Assembly: GCA_029012165.1 (NCBI GenBank)
Contig: JAQXLO010000083.1
Location: forward strand, 1-17,110
Reading direction: 5' to 3'
Source: Oscillospiraceae bacterium
GTDB lineage: Bacteria > Bacillota > Clostridia > Oscillospirales > Acutalibacteraceae
Length of the DNA stretch: 17,110 nucleotides
This document shows positions 6,972-14,166 of the stretch, one piece after another (position 1 is the stretch's first letter; every line of letters starts with the position of its first letter). A program made the translations under genes and the position numbers. The notes beneath the pieces are model-generated. The model saw only the letters and a program-made list of their open reading frames with translations, was not told the origin of the DNA and made no database searches.

Positions 6972-7670
6972 ATGGTGAAGCGTATGACACCGGAAATGAA
7001 AACTTTACAGGAAAAAATTCAATATACATTTAAAAACCCGGCGCTGCTGCATCGGGCGCTGTCCCACTCCTCCTATGTCAACGAGCGGCAGGATGAGCAC
7101 CAGAGCAACGAACGGCTGGAATTTTTGGGCGACTCCGTGCTGGGCTTTATCACGGCGGAGTATTACTACACCCACTTCAAGGCCTATCCCGAAGGGGATC
7201 TGACGAAGCTGCGTGCGGCAACGGTGTGCGAAAAATCCCTGTGCGTGTTCGCCCGGGAGCTGAAGCTGGGGGACTACCTGCTTTTGGGCAAGGGCGAGAT
7301 CTGCACCGGCGGACGGGAACGCCCGTCCATTCTGGCGGACGCTTTTGAGGCGCTGATCGCCGCCATCTATCTCGACGGCGGCATACAGGAGGCGAAGCGG
7401 TTCGTGCTGCGCTACATCCGCAAGGCAGCCGAAGCGCCCGGTCCCTTCCACGACTACAAGACGAAGCTGCAGGAGATCATCCAGAAGAATCCCGAGGAAA
7501 GCGTGGAATACGTCCACGTGGGCGAGAGCGGTCCCGACCACGACAAGAGCTTCACCGTGGAGGTACACCTCAACAGCAACGTCATCGGCCGAGGCACCGG
7601 CAAGAGCAAAAAGCTTGCCGAGCAGGAGGCGGCGAAGGAAGCGCTGATGCTGATGGGCATCAAGCTTTAA
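6972..7670 (+). CDS. rnc: Ribonuclease III
   Basis: RNase III cleaves double-stranded RNA, processing rRNA precursors and regulating mRNAs. The 232-aa protein has the endonuclease domain signature NERLEFLGDSVLG (46-58), whose Glu47, Glu50 and Asp54 match the E. coli metal/catalytic residues by spacing, and LADAFEALIAAIYLDGG (121-137) with Asp123 and Glu126. The C-terminal dsRNA-binding domain spans roughly 159-231 (DYKTKLQEIIQK, SFTVEV, GTGKSKKLAEQEAAKEAL). Start choice is open: ATG 6972, 6984 and 6996 are in frame, none has a strong SD, and a hairpin abuts 6972. The protein would begin at MTPEM or MKTLQEKI with the later starts. It sits between the ACP homologue and smc, as in Bacillus. Confidence 0.95.
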   Translation: MVKRMTPEMKTLQEKIQYTFKNPALLHRALSHSSYVNERQDEHQSNERLEFLGDSVLGFITAEYYYTHFKAYPEGDLTKLRAATVCEKSLCVFARELKLGDYLLLGKGEICTGGRERPSILADAFEALIAAIYLDGGIQEAKRFVLRYIRKAAEAPGPFHDYKTKLQEIIQKNPEESVEYVHVGESGPDHDKSFTVEVHLNSNVIGRGTGKSKKLAEQEAAKEALMLMGIKL

Positions 7671-7704
7671 CGATCAGGAAAAAAGCTTAAAGGGGAATTG
7701 TCCC

Positions 7705-10700
7705 ATGTTTTTAAAATCATTGGAGCTGCAAGGCTTCAAATCCTTCCCGGACAAGACCGTTCTGCAATTCGGCGAGGGCATCACGGCGGTTGTGGGCCCC
7801 AACGGTTCGGGCAAGAGCAACATCTCAGACGCCATCCGCTGGGTGCTGGGCGAGCAGTCCACAAAAAATCTGCGTGGCTCCCGGATGGAGGACGTCATCT
7901 TCGGCGGCACGAGGATCCGCAAGCCCTTGGGCTTTGCGGAGGTCACTCTGCGGCTGGACAACACCGACCGTGCGCTGGACGGGTGCGACAAGGACGAGGT
8001 TTCCATCGGCAGACGCTACTACCGTTCCGGCGAGAGCGAGTACCGCCTGAACGGCGAAACCGTGCGTCTGCGGGACATCAACGAGTTGTTTATGGACACC
8101 GGTCTCGGTCGTGACGGCTATTCCATGGTCAGTCAGGGCAGAGTGGCGGACATGATCTCCTCCCGTTCCTCCCAGCGGCGTGATATGCTCGAAGAGGCGG
8201 CAGGCATTTCCGCCTTCCGCTACCGCCGGCAGGACGCCACCCGCAAGCTGGATCAGGCGGAGGAAAACTTGGTGCGTCTGCGGGACATTTTGGCGGAACT
8301 GGAAAGCCGTGTCGGTCCTTTAAAAATACAGAGCGAAAAGGCGGAAAAATTCATCGTCCTTGCCGCACAGCGCAAGGAGTTGGAGATCGGTCTGTGGCTG
8401 CACACCATTGAGCGTTCCCGGCAGGGACTCAAGGAGCAGGAGCACAAGATTGCGCTCTCGCAGTCCCAGTATGCGCAAACGGAGTACGACCTTGCCCGTC
8501 TCGAGGAGGAGATCGAGCAGGTCATTGCCGCCGGTCAGGAAATGACCGTGGAGATCGAGCGCATCCGTTCCGAAGCCGCCGCCTTTGAGGAGGAAGCGGC
8601 GAGGATTCAGGGCGAAGCGGCCGTGCGCCGCAACACGGTTGCCCACAATCTTGCCACCATAGAGCGCATCCGCAAGGATATGGAGCAGTCGGACGCCGAC
8701 GCCCAAAGCGTGGATGCGCAGATCGCGGATGCCGCCGCAGCGATCGCACGGATCGAATTGCAGATGCAGACCAAGCGGGACAGTCTGGATGCCGCCATTC
8801 GGGACATCGGCAGCATCCGAGACGAAAACACCGAAAACGCACAGCGCACGGCGGCGCTGTCCCAAAAGCTTGCCGCCTATACGGCGGCGCTGTCCGAACA
8901 GCGCATCGCCTGCTCCACGGCACAGTCCTCCGTGGAGGAGATCGGCAAGCGCTCGGCAAATATCGACGCCGTTTTGCAGAGCAGAGGGTCTTTGCTGGAC
9001 GACATCCGGGACGAAAAAAGAGAGTGCGAGCAGGCGCTGGAAACGCTGCGCACCCGTGTGACGGAACTGCAAAACTTTGTGGCGGGGCACCAGCTGCGTG
9101 CCCGCAAGCGCAAGGAAAAGGCCGATGCGCTCAAATCGCAGATGGACGCCCGTGCGCTGGAACTGCACCAAAAGCTGGCGCGCGCCAAGATGCTCGAAGA
9201 TCTGGAAAAGAGCATGGAGGGCTACTCCGGCGCCGTCCGTGCCGTGATGAAAGAGGTGCGCCGGGGCACACTGCGGGGCATCCACGGCACCGTGTCTCAG
9301 TTGATTTCCGTGGAGGACAAGTACGCCACCGCCATCGAAACGGCGTTCGGCGCATCCATACAGTTTTTGGTCACGGACAGCGAAAACGACGCCAAGCGTG
9401 CCATCCGCTACCTGAAAGAGAACCGTGCCGGTCGTGCCACCTTCTTGCCCATGACTGCCGTGCGTGCCAAGGATTTTTCCGTCGGTGCGGCGCAGGACGA
9501 GCCGGGCTTTGTGGCGGCGGCACAGGATCTTGTGACCTACGATGCAAAATATGACCAGATCATCCGCTCCGAACTGCACAAGACCATTGTGGCGGAGGAT
9601 CTGGATTCGGCGGTATCCATCGCCAAGAAATACGGCTACAGTTTTAAAATCGTCACGCTGGACGGACAGATGATCCATCCGGGCGGCTCCATGACGGGCG
9701 GCTCCCGGGGACAGAACGCCGGTTTCCTGAGCCGCAGCAACGAGATCGAAAAGCTGCGGGAAACGGCGGCACAGATGCAGAAAAAGCTGGACGAGGACGA
9801 AGCAGTCTACAACAGCTTGGCCGAGGAGCTGTCGGCGGTCGAAGCGGATCTGCGTGGCGGCGACGCCGATCTGCAAAAAGCGCAGGAAGCCGTCATCCGC
9901 AAGGAGGGCGAGCTGAAGCTGGTGGAGGACAGGGAAGCGTCCGTGGCCGGTGCCCTTGCCGATCTGCGTGCAGAGCGCAGCCGCAATGATGAGCGCATTG
10001 CCGCACTGCAAAAGACCATCCAGTCCGCCGAGGTGGAGATCACCGAGCAGACACGGGAGATGGACGCTTTGCAGGACGCACTGGGCGCCCTCAACAAGGA
10101 CAAGGAAAGCTTGGAGCAAAAACGGGAAGCGCTGGCGGCCATGGAGTCGCAGATGCATCTGGAGATCCTTGCTTTCCAAAAGGATATCGAAGCCAAACGG
10201 GAGTTCATCGCTTCCTGCGAGCGCTCCAAGGAGCTGCGGGCAGACCGCCTGACGGAGCTTTGCCGGGAAATCGACGGCATCGAGGCGCAGAATGCGGCGA
10301 TCGGCGAGGAGATCGAAGCGCTGGAAGCGCAGGTCGAGTCCCTGCATGAGCAGGCGGCGGAGGACACCCGGCAGATCGAGGCGTGCATGGAAAAGCGCAC
10401 CGAGAGCGAAGCAAGAAATACACAGCTGCGCACCGAAGAGCGCAGCCTGAATGCGGTCAAGGAGAACCTGAGCGGGGAGCTGGCAAGGCTGGAGGAACGC
10501 CGGGACGCCATGGAGAACGACCTGGAAAGCGCACGCATGAAGCTGTACGATGAGTATCAGCTGACCTTGCGTGAAGCGCAGGAGATGAACATTGTCATCG
10601 AGGATCCCGCCGCATCCCGCCGCACCCTGCAGGAGGTGCGCAACAAGATCCGTGCCCTGGGCAGTGTCAATGTGGGCGCCGTGGAGGAATACCGGGAGGT

Positions 10701-11277
10701 TTCCGAGCGGTACGAATATATGTGTGCGCAGATCAGCGACATCGAAAAATCCAAGGCGCAGCTGCTGGAACTGATCGGCGATCTGACCGGGAAAATGTCC
10801 GAGCGGTTCCGTGAGCAGTTCCGCAAAATCAACACCTATTTCGGCGAGACCTTTGCCGAACTGTTTGACGGCGGCAAGGCGGAGCTGGTGCTGGATGATC
10901 CGGAGCAGCCGCTGGAATGCAACATCAGCATCCGTGTCCAGCCGCCGGGAAAGAACGTGCAGAACATCGACCTGCTGTCCGGCGGGGAAAAGGGGCTTTC
11001 CGCCATTGCCCTGCTGTTTGCCATTTTGAAGGTCTCCCCCGCACCGTTCTGCGTGTTTGACGAGGTGGAGGCGGCGCTGGACGACGTCAACGTCACCCGC
11101 TACGCCAGCTATGCCCGGCGCATGACCCGCAACACGCAGTTTATTCTCATCACCCACCGTCGAGGCACCATGGAGGAAGCGGATATCCTGTACGGCGTGA
11201 CCATGCAGGAGGAGGGTGTGTCCAAGCTGCTGGAGCTGAAAACCGCCGAGATGGCGAAGCGGCTGGGCGTAAACTAA
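7705..11277 (+). CDS. smc: Chromosome segregation ATPase SMC
   Basis: SMC dimers with ScpA/ScpB organise and segregate the chromosome by loop extrusion. The 1190-aa protein has the usual architecture: N-terminal ATPase half with Walker A GPNGSGKSN (31-39), a long Glu/Ala/Arg-rich coiled coil (about 165-510), the hinge (about 523-665, ending GGSMTGGS), the returning coiled coil, and the C-terminal half with ABC signature LSGGEKGLS (from Leu1091) and Walker B FCVFDE with Asp1119 and Glu1120, followed by the ALDD D-loop. Length is close to the 1186 aa of B. subtilis SMC. ATG 7705 has AAAGGGG at 7689-7695. It is 34 nt after rnc. ftsY, which follows smc in Bacillus, is absent here and a small lipoprotein gene follows instead. 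Confidence 0.98.
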   Translation: MFLKSLELQGFKSFPDKTVLQFGEGITAVVGPNGSGKSNISDAIRWVLGEQSTKNLRGSRMEDVIFGGTRIRKPLGFAEVTLRLDNTDRALDGCDKDEVSIGRRYYRSGESEYRLNGETVRLRDINELFMDTGLGRDGYSMVSQGRVADMISSRSSQRRDMLEEAAGISAFRYRRQDATRKLDQAEENLVRLRDILAELESRVGPLKIQSEKAEKFIVLAAQRKELEIGLWLHTIERSRQGLKEQEHKIALSQSQYAQTEYDLARLEEEIEQVIAAGQEMTVEIERIRSEAAAFEEEAARIQGEAAVRRNTVAHNLATIERIRKDMEQSDADAQSVDAQIADAAAAIARIELQMQTKRDSLDAAIRDIGSIRDENTENAQRTAALSQKLAAYTAALSEQRIACSTAQSSVEEIGKRSANIDAVLQSRGSLLDDIRDEKRECEQALETLRTRVTELQNFVAGHQLRARKRKEKADALKSQMDARALELHQKLARAKMLEDLEKSMEGYSGAVRAVMKEVRRGTLRGIHGTVSQLISVEDKYATAIETAFGASIQFLVTDSENDAKRAIRYLKENRAGRATFLPMTAVRAKDFSVGAAQDEPGFVAAAQDLVTYDAKYDQIIRSELHKTIVAEDLDSAVSIAKKYGYSFKIVTLDGQMIHPGGSMTGGSRGQNAGFLSRSNEIEKLRETAAQMQKKLDEDEAVYNSLAEELSAVEADLRGGDADLQKAQEAVIRKEGELKLVEDREASVAGALADLRAERSRNDERIAALQKTIQSAEVEITEQTREMDALQDALGALNKDKESLEQKREALAAMESQMHLEILAFQKDIEAKREFIASCERSKELRADRLTELCREIDGIEAQNAAIGEEIEALEAQVESLHEQAAEDTRQIEACMEKRTESEARNTQLRTEERSLNAVKENLSGELARLEERRDAMENDLESARMKLYDEYQLTLREAQEMNIVIEDPAASRRTLQEVRNKIRALGSVNVGAVEEYREVSERYEYMCAQISDIEKSKAQLLELIGDLTGKMSERFREQFRKINTYFGETFAELFDGGKAELVLDDPEQPLECNISIRVQPPGKNVQNIDLLSGGEKGLSAIALLFAILKVSPAPFCVFDEVEAALDDVNVTRYASYARRMTRNTQFILITHRRGTMEEADILYGVTMQEEGVSKLLELKTAEMAKRLGVN

Positions 11278-11289
11278 AAGGAGAACAAA

Positions 11290-11772
11290 ATGAAACAGAT
11301 CGTTGCGGCGCTTCTTTTGAGCGTGTTTTTGATGGCGCTTGCGGGCTGCGGACAGCAGTCTGCACAACCGATTGTGTCTGAGGAGGGCATCACGGCGCTG
11401 ACCGAGGCGCAGACTGCGCCCTCTGCCATCCCGCAGGAGCAGGTGCAGTGCACCGCACTGGAAAAGGATGGCGCCGTGTACGGCTTTGAGATGCGCTTTC
11501 GCCAATCGGCGGACACGGACGCCCTGCTGCGTGCGCCGGAGAACTACTACTACGGCGTGCTCACCTGCGGCAAAAGCACGGTGTCCGTCCCCACGGAGGA
11601 GATCCGCATTTTGACCGACATCCAGACAAATTCCTTTGTTGTCACCCTTCTGCTCCCCAAGGGGGAGACACTTTCCGGCGGGGAATGCACCGTTTCCCTG
11701 TGCATCGCCCCGAGAGAGGCGGCGGAGAAAGGCGTTCTTTTCTGTGTGTCCAAGGATGTTTCCCTTTCCTAA
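11290..11772 (+). CDS. Small putative lipoprotein of unknown function
   Basis: I do not recognise a family. The 160-aa product has a lipoprotein signal: a short basic start (MKQ), a hydrophobic stretch IVAALLLSVFLMALA and lipobox LAGC with Cys20 as the expected lipidated residue, so it should be anchored on the outer face of the membrane. A Gln/Ser/Ala-rich linker (about 22-50) is followed by a probable beta-rich domain (VYGFEMRF, YYYGVLTCG, EIRILTDIQTNSFVVTLLLP, GECTVSLCIAP), and an FCVSKDVS end. Three further Cys (93, 130 and 137) fall in that domain, though in an anaerobe disulfides are uncertain. AAAAGGAG at 11276-11283 precedes ATG 11290. It starts 12 nt after smc and is likely co-transcribed with it. 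Confidence 0.75.
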   Translation: MKQIVAALLLSVFLMALAGCGQQSAQPIVSEEGITALTEAQTAPSAIPQEQVQCTALEKDGAVYGFEMRFRQSADTDALLRAPENYYYGVLTCGKSTVSVPTEEIRILTDIQTNSFVVTLLLPKGETLSGGECTVSLCIAPREAAEKGVLFCVSKDVSLS

Positions 11773-11847
11773 TTAGAAAATTTTCTCAAAAAATTGCAGT
11801 TTTTTGCATTTTTTCTCTTTTCTGCATTACGAAATACGGAAAAAGAC
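11773..11847. other. AT-rich intergenic stretch with a 12-bp palindrome
   Basis: The gap between the lipoprotein gene and the efp promoter is strongly AT-rich compared with the GC-rich neighbours. It holds the perfect palindrome AGAAAATTTTCT (11775-11786) and, just after it, runs of A and T around two TTGCA/TTTGCA words (11788-11814). An A6/T6 stem can form but there is no GC-rich stem, so termination would be weak. It may serve as a weak bidirectional terminator or an upstream element for the efp promoter. No gene is visible. Confidence 0.4.
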
Positions 11848-11876
11848 TTGCAAAGCGGCTATATTTGGTATAAAAT
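11848..11876 (+). promoter_or_regulatory. Promoter of efp
   Basis: TTGCAA at 11848-11853 forms a -35 element. TAAAAT (11871-11876) lies 17 nt downstream, and the overlapping TATAAA (11869-11874) is preceded by TGG, giving an extended -10 of the TGnTATAAT kind. Transcription would begin near 11883, about 30 nt before the efp ATG. This is the only strong sigma-A-like site in the gap. Confidence 0.65.
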
Positions 11877-11912
11877 AATTCTGTAATTTTCAAAATCGGA
11901 GGAATAATAACT

Positions 11913-12470
11913 ATGGTATCAGCAGGCGATTTCAGAAACGGCGTGACCTTTGAGATGGAGGGTCAGGTTTACCAGATCATCGAGTTCCAGCACGTCAAGC
12001 CCGGCAAAGGTGCGGCGTTCGTGCGCACCAAGCTGCGCAACGTGATCGGCGGTGCCGTCGTGGAGCGTACCTTCAGCCCCACCGACAAGTTCCCCACCGC
12101 ATACATCGAGCGCAAGGATATGGAATACTCCTACAACGACGGCGATCTGTACTACTTCATGGATCCCGAGACCTACGACATGGTTCCCATCAACGCTTCC
12201 GACCTTCCCGACAGCTTCAAGTTTGTCAAGGAAAACATCACTTGCCGTATCCTGTCCTACAAGGGCAATGTCTTCGGTCTTGAGCCCCCCACCACCGTTA
12301 CCCTGACCGTTACCCAGACCGATCCCGGCTTCGCAGGCAACACCGCAACCAACGCCACCAAGCCTGCTACGCTCGAAACCGGCGCAGAGGTCAAGGTTCC
12401 GCTGTTCATCAACGAGGGCGAGGAGATCATCATTGATACACGCACCGGCGAATATCTCAGCCGTGCATAA
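11913..12470 (+). CDS. efp: Translation elongation factor P
   Basis: EF-P enters the ribosome beside the P-site tRNA and relieves stalling at polyproline stretches. The 185-aa protein has the three beta-barrel domains of the family: MVSAGDFRNGVTFEMEGQ, the modified loop HVKPGKGAAFVRTKLRN whose tip Lys32 corresponds to the post-translationally modified residue, and the C-terminal barrel (GLEPPTTVTLTV, PATLETGAEVKVPLFINEGE, IDTRTGEYLSR). ATG 11913 follows a CGGAGGAATAA Shine-Dalgarno region. It has its own promoter and is co-transcribed with the zinc-ribbon gene 18 nt downstream. Which enzyme modifies Lys32 cannot be told, as no modification gene lies in the window. Confidence 0.97.
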   Translation: MVSAGDFRNGVTFEMEGQVYQIIEFQHVKPGKGAAFVRTKLRNVIGGAVVERTFSPTDKFPTAYIERKDMEYSYNDGDLYYFMDPETYDMVPINASDLPDSFKFVKENITCRILSYKGNVFGLEPPTTVTLTVTQTDPGFAGNTATNATKPATLETGAEVKVPLFINEGEEIIIDTRTGEYLSRA

Positions 12471-12488
12471 CGAACGGAGGTTTTTTTC

Positions 12489-12911
12489 ATGACTTTAACC
12501 GAAAAAGCGGCCTATCTCAGAGGTCTTGCAGAGGGTCTGAATCTCGACGCAGAGAAGCCCGAAACCAAGATGTTTCAGGCGATCATGGATGTGATCGATG
12601 ATCTTGCGCTCACCGCTTCCGACATGGAGGACAGCCTTGCGCTGGTCAATGAACAGCTCGATGCTGTGGACGAGGATCTGGATGAGCTGGAGTCCTTCGT
12701 CTACGATGAAATGGACGACGAGGACGACATCTTTGACGACGAGGATTGCTTTGAAGTGGAGTGCCCCGCCTGCCATGAGGTCATCTGCATCGACGGCGAC
12801 ATTCTGGAGGAAGGTGCCATCAACTGCCCCAACTGCAACGAGCTGTTGGAGTTTGAGGTGGACGACTGCGATTGTGACTGCGGCTGCGACGGCTGCGGCG
12901 ATGACGAATAA
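12489..12911 (+). CDS. CD1247-type zinc-ribbon protein with Cys/Asp-rich tail
   Basis: This 140-aa acidic protein resembles the small proteins annotated as CD1247 N-terminal-domain proteins that follow efp in many Clostridia; no biochemical role is known to me. An N-terminal helical part (MTLTEKAAYLRGLAEGLNLD to about residue 70, including AIMDVIDDLALTASDMEDSL) could form a coiled coil. A strongly acidic linker (about 57-86) leads to a zinc ribbon with Cys92-x2-Cys95 and Cys113-x2-Cys116 (ECPACHEVI, NCPNCNELLEF). The last 14 residues alternate Cys and Asp (Cys 127, 129, 131, 133, 136), an unusual potential second metal site. GGAGG at 12476-12480 precedes ATG 12489. The efp pairing suggests a link to translation, but that is inference. 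Confidence 0.8.
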   Translation: MTLTEKAAYLRGLAEGLNLDAEKPETKMFQAIMDVIDDLALTASDMEDSLALVNEQLDAVDEDLDELESFVYDEMDDEDDIFDDEDCFEVECPACHEVICIDGDILEEGAINCPNCNELLEFEVDDCDCDCGCDGCGDDE

Positions 12912-12925
12912 GTCAAGTGAAAACG

Positions 12926-12957
12926 GGAGCTGTACCGAAAAGGTACAGCTCCTTTTT
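12926..12957 (+). terminator. Rho-independent terminator of the efp operon
   Basis: Perfect 11-bp stem: GGAGCTGTACC (12926-12936) pairs with GGTACAGCTCC (12942-12952) across a GAAAA loop, followed by TTTTT (12953-12957). It lies 15 nt after the zinc-ribbon stop codon and separates the efp operon from the DUF362 operon. Confidence 0.95.
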
Positions 12958-12959
12958 GA

Positions 12960-12971
12960 ACCTGTACAGGT
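12960..12971. promoter_or_regulatory. Operator-like palindrome ACCTGTACAGGT
   Basis: A perfect 12-bp inverted repeat lies 3 nt after the terminator T-tract and 11 nt upstream of the -35 box of the next promoter. Its core CTGTACAG echoes the CTGTAC/GTACAG of the neighbouring terminator stem, so part of the similarity may be incidental. The position fits an activator or repressor site for the downstream redox operon. No regulator is identifiable. Confidence 0.4.
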
Positions 12972-12982
12972 GTTTGTTTCCC

Positions 12983-13011
12983 TTGCAATATGCAGGGGGA
13001 TATGCTATGAT
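12983..13011 (+). promoter_or_regulatory. Promoter of the DUF362-TPR-DUF4037-fprA operon
   Basis: -35 TTGCAA (12983-12988), a 17-nt spacer and -10 TATGAT (13006-13011), which is extended by TGC directly upstream. The predicted start near 13018 gives a leader of about 22 nt to the ATG at 13040. Same -35 word and same extended -10 style as the efp promoter. Confidence 0.75.
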
Positions 13012-13039
13012 ATGTTCGTAAAAAGGGAGGATGGAAAGT

Positions 13040-14152
13040 ATGGCGTCAAAGGTATTTTTTACGGATCTGCACTGCCGTCCCGGCGACAGTCAGCTGCAAA
13101 AGTTGGAGCGGCTGATCCTGCGTGCGGGCATCGGGGACATGGACTTTCAGGATAAGTATGTCGCCGTCAAGGTACACTTCGGCGAGTGGGGCAACATGGC
13201 GTTCCTGCGCCAGCAGTATGCAAAGGTGGTCTGCGACTACATAAAGTCCCGGGGCGGCAAGCCCTTCCTCACGGACTGCAATACCCTCTACGCCGGTTAC
13301 CGCCACAACGCCCTCGACCATCTGGACGCCGCCTATGCGAACGGTTACAGTCCCCTGTCCACCGGTGTGCATACCATCATCGCCGACGGTCTGCGTGGGA
13401 CGGATGAGCGGCTGATCCCCGTTGAGGGCGGCGAATATATCCGTGAGGCCAAGATCGGCGCCGCCATCGCCGAGGCGGATGTTCTCATCACACTGACCCA
13501 TTTCAAGGGACACTGCAACGCCGGCTTCGGCGGTGTTTTGAAAAATATCGGCATGGGCTGTGCCTCCAAGCACGGCAAGATGGAGATGCATTCCAGCGGC
13601 ACGCCGTTCATCGACGCAGAGTGCTGTATCGGCTGCGGGATGTGTGCACGCCACTGTCTGCACGGCGGCGTCTGTGTCGAGAACAAAAAAGCGCACATTT
13701 ACGAGGATAAATGCGTCGGCTGCGGGCACTGCTTTGCCTATTGCCCCGTGGGCGCAATCAACTGCAAGTGGGACGAGGCGAAGCCCGTCATGAACCGCAA
13801 GATCGCCGAGTACACCAAGGCGGTTTTGCAGGACAAGCCCGCTTTCCACATCAGCTTTGTGCTGGACGTCTCCCCCGACTGCGACTGTGACGGCGGCAAC
13901 GATGTGCCGGTGGTGCCGGATGTGGGCATCTTCGCCGGTTTCGATCCCGTCGCCATCGACCAGGCCTGTGTGGATGCGGTCAACGCCCAGCAGATCCTGC
14001 CCCAAAGCCGTGCGGATCACGGACATACCCACACAGAAACGCAGGATGTTTTTGCCCTTGTCCATCCCGACACGGATTGGGCGTCTGCGCTGGAACACGG
14101 CGAAAAGATCGGCATCGGCACCCGGACGTATGAACGCATCGAGGTGCGCTGA
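13040..14152 (+). CDS. DUF362 protein with two 4Fe-4S ferredoxin motifs
   Basis: The 370-aa protein carries a DUF362 domain interrupted by a ferredoxin insert. N-terminal DUF362 landmarks are VAVKVHFGEWGN (41-52), FLTDCNTLYAGYRHNA, EADVLITLTHFKGHCNAGFGG and KNIGMGCASKHGKMEMH. Two 4Fe-4S motifs follow: Cys196-x2-Cys199-x2-Cys202-x3-Cys206 (Leu, not Pro, after the fourth Cys) and Cys225-x2-Cys228-x2-Cys231-x3-Cys235-Pro. The C-terminal DUF362 part includes SPDCDCDGGNDVPVVPDVG and FDPVAIDQACVDAVN. It is probably a cytoplasmic electron-transfer or iron-sulfur redox protein; the substrate is unknown. ATG 13040 is chosen because GGGAGG (13025-13030) is then 9 nt away; ATG 13031 abuts the SD. First gene of a four-gene operon ending in a flavodiiron protein, so it might feed electrons to it (inference). 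Confidence 0.9.
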   Translation: MASKVFFTDLHCRPGDSQLQKLERLILRAGIGDMDFQDKYVAVKVHFGEWGNMAFLRQQYAKVVCDYIKSRGGKPFLTDCNTLYAGYRHNALDHLDAAYANGYSPLSTGVHTIIADGLRGTDERLIPVEGGEYIREAKIGAAIAEADVLITLTHFKGHCNAGFGGVLKNIGMGCASKHGKMEMHSSGTPFIDAECCIGCGMCARHCLHGGVCVENKKAHIYEDKCVGCGHCFAYCPVGAINCKWDEAKPVMNRKIAEYTKAVLQDKPAFHISFVLDVSPDCDCDGGNDVPVVPDVGIFAGFDPVAIDQACVDAVNAQQILPQSRADHGHTHTETQDVFALVHPDTDWASALEHGEKIGIGTRTYERIEVR

Positions 14153-14166
14153 ATCGGAGGAAACAT

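Noticed and set aside
7662..7688. Hairpin AAGCTTT/AAAGCTT between rnc and smc as a terminator
   Set aside because: Seven mostly A-T pairs, a 13-nt loop and no following T-tract; it overlaps the rnc stop and the smc SD region, so read-through is more likely.
8320..11505. 1061-aa open frame on the - strand opposite smc
   Set aside because: Same antisense artefact: repetitive Leu/Gln/Arg/His composition, no motif, and the + strand encodes a complete SMC.
13031..13039. Upstream ATG for the DUF362 gene
   Set aside because: It directly abuts the GGGAGG sequence, leaving no spacer; ATG 13040 has ideal spacing.
13046..14098. 350-aa open frame on the - strand opposite the DUF362 gene
   Set aside because: Antisense shadow; the + strand shows clear 4Fe-4S motifs and promoter signals.
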